Of a DNA stretch of 39,386 nucleotides, positions 7,025 to 14,330 are shown piece by piece. Source of the DNA: CAZKCK01 sp964552325 (GTDB lineage Bacteria; Bacteroidota; Bacteroidia; Bacteroidales; TTA-H9); the NCBI GenBank assembly GCA_964552325.1, contig CAZKHA010000015.1, forward strand, positions 1 through 39,386. Direction: 5' to 3'. The number at the start of each line of letters is the position of its first letter. The first letter of the stretch is position 1. The translations under genes were made by a program, and so were the position numbers. The notes beneath the pieces are model-generated. The model was not told the origin of the DNA. It worked only from the letters and a program-made list of their open reading frames with translations, and searched no databases.

Positions 7025-9178
7025 TTTTCTGATAAGCTCAAAATCGATTTGTTTGCGCTGAATATCAACGTTTCTAACCTTTATTTTGACAGCCTCGCCC
7101 AATTTTATAGCTTCGCCATAGCGTTGGCCAATAACTTGGTAGTTTTCTTCATCAAGGTAGTAGAAATCGTCGGTCAGGTCGCGAAGCCGTATCATGCCTT
7201 CGCATTTGTTGCCAACAATTTCGGCATAAATGCCCCATTTGCTTACACCCGAGATCAGGGCATCGAAAACTTGCCCAACTTTATCGGCCAAAAATTCGGC
7301 TTGTTTGTATTTTACCGAAGCTCGCTCGGCCTCTACAGCCTTGCGTTCCATATCGCTGGCATGCACACAAAGTTGTTCATAAGCCTCCTTATTGGCTGAT
7401 GGCTTGCCATTTAAGAAGTCGAACAACAGCCGGTGTACCATTAAATCAGGATAACGGCGGATAGGGGAGGTAAAGTGAGCATAAAAAGGGAATGCCAAAC
7501 CATAATGTCCGATATTATCGGTTGAGTACACGGCTTTTGCCATTGTGCGAATGGCAATAGATTCAATCATATTGGCTTCGCCTTTGCCAGCTACATCGTT
7601 AAATAGCTTATTCATAGAACTTGCCAGGGTTTTACGTGAACCCAGCTTAAGCGAATAACCCAGCTTGCTTACAAATTGCGAAAAGTTGTTGATTTTTTCG
7701 GGCGAAGGTTCATCGTGTATTCTATAAACAAAGGTGTGCGGTTCGCCAGTTCCTTTCTTTTTGCCCACCAATTCGGCAACCCTGCGGTTTGCCAACAACA
7801 TAAAATCTTCAATAAGCTTATGTGCTTCCTTTTGTTCTTTTATGTACACGCCAATAGGTTTGCCGTTTTCGTCGAGGTAAAACTTAACCTCTTGCGATTC
7901 AAAGTTTATGGAGCCTTTGCGGTAGCGTTCCTTGCGGAGTTTGGATGCTAAATCGTGTAGCACAAGCAATTCTGTTTTGTAATCGCCTTCGGCACCCTCA
8001 ATCATAAGCTGGACCTCTTCGTAGCTGTAACGCCTATCAGAGCATATAACCGTTTTGCCAAACCACTCATTTACCATAACGGCATCAGGTGTTAGTTCAA
8101 ATATGGCGGCAAAGCAAAGCTTGTCTTCTTTTGGCCTTAACGAACATACATGGTTCGAGAGTTTTTCGGGCAGCATGGGGATAACCCTATCTACAAGATA
8201 TACAGAGGTTCCACGTTCTTCAGCTTCTTTTTCAATGGCTGTTCCGGGCCTTACAAAATGCGAGACGTCTGCAATATGTACCCCAACTTCCCAGTTGCCG
8301 TTAGGCAGTTTCTTAAGAGATAATGCATCATCGAAATCTTTGGCGTCAACAGGGTCGATGGTAATGGTAAAAATATTGCGGTAGTCGCGGCGGAGCTTGA
8401 TTTCGTTTTCGGGTATGCTTTCAGCAATCTGGTCTGCCTCTTTTTCGGCTGATTTTGAGAAAGCTAAGGGGAAATTAAACTCAACAAGAATGGATTGCAT
8501 TTCAACATTGTGGTCGCCAGGGCGGCCAAGAACCTTAATGATTTCACCGAAGGGATTGTTGGCATGTTCGGGCCATTCAGTCAATTGGGCCACGGCTTTA
8601 TCGCCGTTTTTGGCATTGTTGAGCTTGTCGCCTGGTATGAAAATGTCAACCACCATGCTTTGGTTATCAGGAATGAGGAACGCATAGTTTTTAGAGGTTT
8701 GAACGGTTCCAACAAATTGTATTTTAGCTCTTTCGAGTACTTCGAGCACTTCGCCTTCAGTTTTGCGGCCCGAGCGTTTGGGGAATACATAAACCTTTAC
8801 CTTGTCTCCATTAAGTGCATGATTGGTGTTGGATGCTGCAATGTAAACATCTTCACCCAATTCTTTTGAAATCACGTATGCTTTACCAGTTTGTTTCATT
8901 TCAACAATGCCGGTAATGAATTTTTTATGGTTACTTACTTTAGCCACCTGCGAAGGCTCAAGCCTAAATTTGCCGGGTTTTACTTCTTGCAGGATGTTTT
9001 GCCTGGTTAAATCGCCTAAAACGCTGTTAACCATTGATCGAGTTGCTTTATCTTTGACGCCCATGGCCGAGGCAACTTGTTTGTAATTAAACGACTTGAA
9101 AGGAGTGTTACCAAAAACGGCCAACACATTGGTTACAAAACTCCCAGCCGATTTACGGCTATTTTTTTCCTTTTTCAT
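7010..9178 (-). CDS. rnr: Ribonuclease R
   Basis: A 722-residue RNB-family 3'-5' exoribonuclease. Order: N-terminal winged helix (about 10-75, RNase B OB/HTH-like), cold-shock RNA-binding domains (about 85-235), RNB catalytic domain (about 260-590) and C-terminal S1 domain (about 635-715). The catalytic acid cluster is in TIDPVDAKDFDDALSL (D275, D281, D283, D284), followed by VGVHIADVSHFVRPGT and HFTSPIRRYPDLMVHRLL. It degrades structured RNA, including rRNA fragments and trans-translation targets, in the cytosol. Length agrees with the family (650-810). It lacks a long basic C-terminal tail. A minus-strand -7 box lies about 130 bp upstream. Confidence 0.96.
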   Translation of the reverse strand: MKKEKNSRKSAGSFVTNVLAVFGNTPFKSFNYKQVASAMGVKDKATRSMVNSVLGDLTRQNILQEVKPGKFRLEPSQVAKVSNHKKFITGIVEMKQTGKAYVISKELGEDVYIAASNTNHALNGDKVKVYVFPKRSGRKTEGEVLEVLERAKIQFVGTVQTSKNYAFLIPDNQSMVVDIFIPGDKLNNAKNGDKAVAQLTEWPEHANNPFGEIIKVLGRPGDHNVEMQSILVEFNFPLAFSKSAEKEADQIAESIPENEIKLRRDYRNIFTITIDPVDAKDFDDALSLKKLPNGNWEVGVHIADVSHFVRPGTAIEKEAEERGTSVYLVDRVIPMLPEKLSNHVCSLRPKEDKLCFAAIFELTPDAVMVNEWFGKTVICSDRRYSYEEVQLMIEGAEGDYKTELLVLHDLASKLRKERYRKGSINFESQEVKFYLDENGKPIGVYIKEQKEAHKLIEDFMLLANRRVAELVGKKKGTGEPHTFVYRIHDEPSPEKINNFSQFVSKLGYSLKLGSRKTLASSMNKLFNDVAGKGEANMIESIAIRTMAKAVYSTDNIGHYGLAFPFYAHFTSPIRRYPDLMVHRLLFDFLNGKPSANKEAYEQLCVHASDMERKAVEAERASVKYKQAEFLADKVGQVFDALISGVSKWGIYAEIVGNKCEGMIRLRDLTDDFYYLDEENYQVIGQRYGEAIKLGEAVKIKVRNVDIQRKQIDFELIRKSKPF

Positions 9179-9310
9179 GATGAAAATCCTTGCGGAAGAA
9201 TATTTTTACATACAATAACATCGCCAATGTCAGCGCCTTAAATAAAACAGCAATCAGAATAGCTTCAAACGAAGTTTTTCTTTAACAAATGGCTTTGTTA
9301 ATATTAGCAT

Positions 9311-9318
9311 CAAAGATA
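9311..9318 (-). promoter_or_regulatory. Possible -7 box for rnr
   Basis: Plus-strand CAAAGATA reads TATCTTTG on the minus strand, a perfect -7 consensus, 133 bp upstream of the rnr ATG. It is the mirror partner of the box at 9331-9338. No clear -33 TTG is visible. Confidence 0.45.
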
Positions 9319-9330
9319 ATTCAAATATTG

Positions 9331-9338
9331 TATCTTTG
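9331..9338 (+). promoter_or_regulatory. -7 box of the hybrid kinase/ODP operon
   Basis: TATCTTTG matches the Bacteroidota -7 consensus perfectly and lies 22 bases before the ATG at 9361, implying a very short leader. No TTG lies at the usual distance upstream, so the promoter may need an activator. Confidence 0.6.
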
Positions 9339-9360
9339 TTCATGACGTGAAACCAAAAAT

Positions 9361-11304
9361 ATGATGGAGAAACTGGCAAAACCTTCCATACTAATTGTTG
9401 ACGACCTTAAGGAGAACCTCTTGCAGCTTTCACAGCTCCTTAAGGATCTGCGTACTACAATTCATATGGCCACAAATTACCACGAGGCAATGCGCATTGC
9501 TTCAAGCACTGAATTGGCACTTATCATTCTTGATGTTGAAATGCCCGAGGTGAATGGTTATGAGTTGGCTAATATGATTAAGAATGAGACAAATAACACG
9601 TTTTCTCCCATTATTTTCCTTTCGGCAGTCTTTTATGACGAGATGCACATTTACAAAGGTTACGAAACAGGTGCTGTTGATTATTTGACAAAACCATTGA
9701 ATAAGGACATCTTACTAAGTAAGGTGAATGTTTTTCTTGGATTAGAACAAATCCGTGCAGAGCTTAAACGTTCTGAAGCACTGTATCAAAGCATTGTTGA
9801 TGACCAGGCAGATTTGGTTTTTAGGTCGGGTCCTGATTATTGTATTTCATTTGCCAATCAAGCATTTTGTAATTTATTACATAAACCTATTAATGAGCTT
9901 GTTGGCTTGAATATGTTCGAGATAGTGGTTCCTGCTGATATGGATGTGGCAAGCAATGCCTTGCGAAGTTTTAATCCACAGAACAGAATTGTAAGGTTTG
10001 AACATCGCATTGATAACGGCAGCCATGCTGAGAGTTGGGTAAACCATACGCTACGGGCATTTTATAAGGATGATAATATTGTTGAATTTCAGTCGGTTTG
10101 CCATGATATTACAGATTTAAAGAAGACCAATACCGCCCTAAAAGCAGCTCAATTAAAGGCCGAAGAAGAGACCCGCGTTAAATCGATGTTCCTGGCCAAT
10201 ATGAGCCACGAAATACGAACGCCCATGAGTGGTATCTTGGCAATGGCTGAAATGTTGAAAACTACTGAGTTAGATGAAGAGCAAAGCGAACATATAAATT
10301 TGATTTGTCAGAGCTCGAGCAATTTGTTGGGTATAATTAACGACTTGCTCGATTTTTCAAAAATCGAGGCCAATCAGATCAGTATCAATCCAACACGATT
10401 GGTAATCAATAGTTTACTAACGAATGCGGCTAAGCTTTACAAGCATAAGGCCGAAGAGAAGGGCAATATTATTCAAGTGATTTCCAATCCATCCTTGCCT
10501 GAATATGCAATTCTAGACGAGGTAAAAGTTGGCCAAATAATTAACAATTTGGTTAATAATGCTATAAAGTTTACTACCAACGGGGTTGTTTCTCTTTCGT
10601 GCCAACTTTTGGCCGCTTCAGAATACCGTATGAAGCTCAAGTTTTCGATAACCGACACGGGTCCAGGAATAGATGACGACCAAAAGAGTAGGCTATTTAA
10701 GCCTTTTGTTCAAGTTGACAATCAGCTTACAACTGCTGGAGGTACTGGCTTGGGTTTAGCCATTTGCAAGAAACTTGTAGAAAAAATGGATGGTGAAATT
10801 GGTCTGCAAAGTGTTAAAGGAAAAGGCTCTGAGTTTTGGTTCACGGTGTTTTCCGATACCACCGTAATTCCATTGCACCAGCACGAGGTCTCCCCAAAAT
10901 CTACCTTTAGTACAACCTCCATCAAGCCGTTAAAAGTTTTGGTGGTTGAAGATAATTTGTTGAATCAGAAGGTTGCCTTAGCAACTTTGCGCAAGCTAGG
11001 GCACATTGGCGATTGCGCCGAGAATGGACAAATAGGGTTTGAGACCTATCTTAGAAATCCGTATGACTTGGTAATTATGGATATACAAATGCCAGTAATG
11101 AATGGGATTGATGCCACAAAAGCCATACGCGAAGCCGAAAAAGTGCAAAAAATAAAGCCAACAGTCATAATTGCCTTATCGGCTAATGTTACCGAAGCCT
11201 ATAGGCAGGCCTGCCTTTCGGCAGGTATGAATGATTTTATTAGCAAACCTTTTAGGTTTGAAGATTTTTCAAAAACTATCCAGAAGTATTTTCAAAATAG
11301 CTAA
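9361..11304 (+). CDS. Soluble hybrid histidine kinase (REC-PAS-HisKA-HATPase-REC)
   Basis: A 647-residue kinase without membrane segments. Receiver 1 (about 9-125) has DD at 14-15, phospho-acceptor D58 in IILDVEMPEVNG and K111 in LTKPL. A PAS domain follows (about 138-255). The HisKA dimerisation domain carries H283 in MSHEIRTPMSG. The ATPase domain shows the N box INNLVNNAIKF (394-404), DTGPGI (432-437) and GGTGLGLA (460-467). Receiver 2 (about 525-645) has D574 in VIMDIQMPVMNG and K629. Signals would enter through the PAS domain or by phosphorylation of receiver 1 and leave through receiver 2. It begins the cluster, and the ODP-like gene starts three bases after its stop. ATG at 9364 is an equally possible start. 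Confidence 0.95.
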   Translation: MMEKLAKPSILIVDDLKENLLQLSQLLKDLRTTIHMATNYHEAMRIASSTELALIILDVEMPEVNGYELANMIKNETNNTFSPIIFLSAVFYDEMHIYKGYETGAVDYLTKPLNKDILLSKVNVFLGLEQIRAELKRSEALYQSIVDDQADLVFRSGPDYCISFANQAFCNLLHKPINELVGLNMFEIVVPADMDVASNALRSFNPQNRIVRFEHRIDNGSHAESWVNHTLRAFYKDDNIVEFQSVCHDITDLKKTNTALKAAQLKAEEETRVKSMFLANMSHEIRTPMSGILAMAEMLKTTELDEEQSEHINLICQSSSNLLGIINDLLDFSKIEANQISINPTRLVINSLLTNAAKLYKHKAEEKGNIIQVISNPSLPEYAILDEVKVGQIINNLVNNAIKFTTNGVVSLSCQLLAASEYRMKLKFSITDTGPGIDDDQKSRLFKPFVQVDNQLTTAGGTGLGLAICKKLVEKMDGEIGLQSVKGKGSEFWFTVFSDTTVIPLHQHEVSPKSTFSTTSIKPLKVLVVEDNLLNQKVALATLRKLGHIGDCAENGQIGFETYLRNPYDLVIMDIQMPVMNGIDATKAIREAEKVQKIKPTVIIALSANVTEAYRQACLSAGMNDFISKPFRFEDFSKTIQKYFQNS

Positions 11305-11307
11305 CCC

Positions 11308-12090
11308 ATGAACAAACCAGTTTTTTTTCTCGATGCGGGGCAAAGTCCCTGGACCACGAACCCTCCATTGTTGGTAGAAAAGGGTCAACATCAGATTTAT
11401 TGGATTGGAATGCCTGATGAGGACGCCTTTAGGTGCAACACCTATCTAGTTGTTGATGGCGATGAAGCATTGTTGATAGATCCAGGGAGTATTCTTCATT
11501 ATGATTATGTGTTACAAAGAGTTAGTGATATTATTGCCCCATCAAAAATTAAAGGGATGGTTCTTTGCCACCAAGATCCTGATGTTGCTTCCTCAATGCC
11601 GGCATGGCTAAAAGCCTTCCCTGATATGTTGGTGATTTCCTCAGGACGGACTAATGTGCTTTTACCCCATTATGGTGCAAGCAATTATACTTTTTATGAC
11701 ATTGTTTTGCATCCTATCTACACATTTGCAAGTGGGGCAAGTATTCGGTTTACCGAAGCGCCGTTCCTCCATTTTCCGGGTGCTTTCACCAGTTTTGATG
11801 TTGAAACGGGTGTTTTGTTTTCGGGCGATATTTGGGCTGCCCTTGACACTGATTTTACAAGCGTGGTTCAAGATTTTAATAGCCACGCCCTAAAAATGGA
11901 TCTTTTTCATTTAGATTACATGGCAAGCAATATTGCCACCAAGGGATTCGCTAACCGGATAAAGCATCTACCTATAAACGCAATCTTTCCACAGCATGGG
12001 GCGCTTATACCTAGTAACTTTGTTAAAGACGCCATTCGTTACCTCGAAAATGTAAGTTGTGGCTTAGACTTAATTTACCCGTCCTATTAA
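11308..12090 (+). CDS. ODP-like diiron metallo-beta-lactamase-fold protein
   Basis: A 260-residue protein resembling the lactamase half of flavodiiron proteins, without the flavodoxin half. Candidate iron ligands are all present: H88, D90 and D92 in LCHQDPDVASSMPAW, H155 in FLHFPGAF, D174 in LFSGDIWAA and H230 in FPQHGALIP. The HxDxD form (instead of HxExDH) fits the oxygen-binding diiron protein (ODP) group, members of which act as O2 sensors beside chemotaxis or kinase proteins. The gene is embedded between two soluble hybrid kinases (3 bp after one, 10 bp before the next), which favours a sensory role over NO or O2 reduction. The ligand assignment and sensor role are inferences. Confidence 0.75.
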   Translation: MNKPVFFLDAGQSPWTTNPPLLVEKGQHQIYWIGMPDEDAFRCNTYLVVDGDEALLIDPGSILHYDYVLQRVSDIIAPSKIKGMVLCHQDPDVASSMPAWLKAFPDMLVISSGRTNVLLPHYGASNYTFYDIVLHPIYTFASGASIRFTEAPFLHFPGAFTSFDVETGVLFSGDIWAALDTDFTSVVQDFNSHALKMDLFHLDYMASNIATKGFANRIKHLPINAIFPQHGALIPSNFVKDAIRYLENVSCGLDLIYPSY

Positions 12091-12100
12091 AATCGTTGTG

Positions 12101-14194
12101 ATGCAGTACGAAGAATTAAGTGAGCGCTTGGCTATGCTTGAGAAGGAAAACAAACTTCTTAAATCGGCGTCTCAGCAGTGGTCAACCATACAAAAGCTTT
12201 ATCAAGATTCCCAACGTAAGCTTAGGGAGATATCGCATCGAATTAACAGCATAATTGAAACTACACCTATTGGAATAGCATTTATTGATTCAACTGGTGT
12301 TGTAGAGCGTTGTAATACGGCTTTTTGCAAGCTCTTTATGTATGAGCAAAGCCAGGTTATAGGAAAGAACTATCAGCTTTTGCTCCATCCATCGGTGTTT
12401 GAGAAAGGATTAGAAGATTATCAAGAGTTTATGACCAATAAAGGGGCTTGTTTTAACGATTTCCAAGGAATGACTTCTTTATCGAATAAGCTAGTGCTTA
12501 ATGCTTCGGCCACTGATGTGCTGAACGATAGTAACCAGAAGAGCCGTGTTGTTTTTTTTAGCGACCTTACTGAGAAAAACGGCTTGCTGCAAAGCCTAAA
12601 CCTAGCCAAGGAAAAGGCCGAAATGGCTAGTCAGGCTAAAAGCGTGTTCTTGGCAAATATGAGCCACGAAATACGCACACCAATGAACGGTGTGATGGGA
12701 ATGGCAGAGATACTTAAACAAACTCCCTTGAGCGACGAACAGCAAGAATACTTGGGCATTATACACACTTCGGCCAACAATTTATTGACGATTATCAACG
12801 ATATTCTTGATTTTTCGAAGATTGAGGCAGGAAAGCTGGAGTTAGAGGAAACAGCAGTTTCGATACCCCAGATAATTGAAGAGGTGGCAGATATTATCAA
12901 ATTGAAAGCAAACGAAAAAGGCATTGAGCTGAACACCTATATAGATGTCCGTATGCCCAGCTTTGTACTCACCGATCCAATAAGGCTCAGGCAAATAATT
13001 TTGAATTTCAGTAACAATGCGCTGAAATTTACTGAACATGGAGAGGTGCTGATTTCAGCTGAAGTTGTTGAAATAAAGGGAGATGAGATAGAGGTTAAGT
13101 TTGTGGTAAAGGATACTGGAATTGGAATGACTGAAGAAGGCCTTAAAAAGCTTTTTCGCTCATTCTCGCAAATTGATGCATCTACAACGCGCAAATATGG
13201 CGGAACGGGGCTTGGTTTGGCCATATCTCAAAAATTGGCTGGCCTTATGAAAGGCCTTATTCATGTTGATTCTCAACCGGGCTTAGGTTCTACCTTTACC
13301 TTTACGGTGGAACTCAAAATTGTGGAACAAAGCGCTACACAAAAGGTTGAAAACAGTTTTGAAAAGCTTACAGTTCTTATTATCGATGATAATGCCACTA
13401 ACCGTCAAATACTTGTAAAATACTTGAACTTATGGAACTGCAAGGCTCAAGAGTCGTCCGATCCGTTTGAAGGTCTTGATAAGCTTAAAGAAGCCGCTGC
13501 GCAGGGTCGTTCTTTTGATGTAATACTTTTAGATCAGCAAATGCCTGGGCTTTCAGGCTTAGAGCTTGCTACAAGGATAAAAACGAACAAGCTGTTGGCT
13601 AACAATAAGATAATAATGCTTTCATCCATAACAGATATGCTCAACAAGGCTGAATTGGCTAAAGCAGGAATTGACTTTTACCTAAATAAACCTGTTAAAA
13701 TTCATCAACTGCATCAAGCAATTGCCGCAGTTTTACCCGAAAATAAGTTAATGATAAAAGCAAGCCTTATTGATAAACAGCTAAATACCCAAGATCCGGA
13801 TACTTTGAAGCTTCCAAAACATCTTAAGATTCTGTTAGCCGAAGACAACCTGATTAATCAACGGGTGGGCATGTTAACCTTGCAGAAATTGGGCATGAAG
13901 CCTGATTTGGCACTAAATGGGTTGGAGGTTTTGGAACTCCATCAAAAAAATCAGTATAATTTGATTTTAATGGATATACAAATGCCGGAAATGGATGGGT
14001 TAGAAGCTACTATTGCCATACGAAACAAAGAAATGTCTGGCGAACTTCCCGCTCGTGTTACCATAGTTGCCGTTACGGCCAATGCCATGAAAGAAGACAA
14101 GGAAGTGTGCCTTGATTCGGGTATGGATGGATACATTACAAAGCCATTTAAAAGCGATGAAATTGTTAACCTGCTTTTGAACCTATTTGTTTAG
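12101..14194 (+). CDS. Soluble hybrid histidine kinase (PAS-HisKA-HATPase-REC-REC)
   Basis: A 697-residue protein without membrane segments. An N-terminal coiled coil (about 3-45) leads into a PAS domain (about 48-160, TTPIGIAFIDSTGVVERCN). HisKA has H189 in MSHEIRTPMNG. The ATPase domain has ILNFSNNALKF (300-310), DTGIGM (338-343) and GGTGLGLA (367-374). Two receivers follow: the first with D478 in VILLDQQMPGLSG and K530, the second with D625 in LILMDIQMPEMDG and K681. Both appear intact. The frame can open at GTG 12098, but ATG 12101 is simpler. It lies 10 bp after the ODP-like gene and so is probably cotranscribed with it. No HPt domain is present. Confidence 0.95.
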   Translation: MQYEELSERLAMLEKENKLLKSASQQWSTIQKLYQDSQRKLREISHRINSIIETTPIGIAFIDSTGVVERCNTAFCKLFMYEQSQVIGKNYQLLLHPSVFEKGLEDYQEFMTNKGACFNDFQGMTSLSNKLVLNASATDVLNDSNQKSRVVFFSDLTEKNGLLQSLNLAKEKAEMASQAKSVFLANMSHEIRTPMNGVMGMAEILKQTPLSDEQQEYLGIIHTSANNLLTIINDILDFSKIEAGKLELEETAVSIPQIIEEVADIIKLKANEKGIELNTYIDVRMPSFVLTDPIRLRQIILNFSNNALKFTEHGEVLISAEVVEIKGDEIEVKFVVKDTGIGMTEEGLKKLFRSFSQIDASTTRKYGGTGLGLAISQKLAGLMKGLIHVDSQPGLGSTFTFTVELKIVEQSATQKVENSFEKLTVLIIDDNATNRQILVKYLNLWNCKAQESSDPFEGLDKLKEAAAQGRSFDVILLDQQMPGLSGLELATRIKTNKLLANNKIIMLSSITDMLNKAELAKAGIDFYLNKPVKIHQLHQAIAAVLPENKLMIKASLIDKQLNTQDPDTLKLPKHLKILLAEDNLINQRVGMLTLQKLGMKPDLALNGLEVLELHQKNQYNLILMDIQMPEMDGLEATIAIRNKEMSGELPARVTIVAVTANAMKEDKEVCLDSGMDGYITKPFKSDEIVNLLLNLFV

Positions 14195-14203
14195 TTATTG
14201 GAA

Positions 14204-14211
14204 TAATTTTG
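14204..14211 (+). promoter_or_regulatory. Possible -7 box for the membrane hybrid kinase
   Basis: TAATTTTG fits TAnnTTTG, 10 bp past the preceding stop and about 120 bp before the preferred ATG. The nearest upstream TTG triplets are at poor spacing, so this is a weak call. Confidence 0.3.
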
Positions 14212-14330
14212 AAATTAATATTGCTTATATTTTCTTTAAGTCTCTTGTTTTAAATTGTTTAACATTTTTTGTTGGATAATTGCATGATTTTTGTGATATT
14301 TACACCCTTATTACCGAACCCTTCCGTCGC

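Noticed and set aside
8055..8869. Plus-strand frames of 96-124 residues inside rnr
   Set aside because: They are shadows of the well-supported RNase R frame and show no protein-family features.
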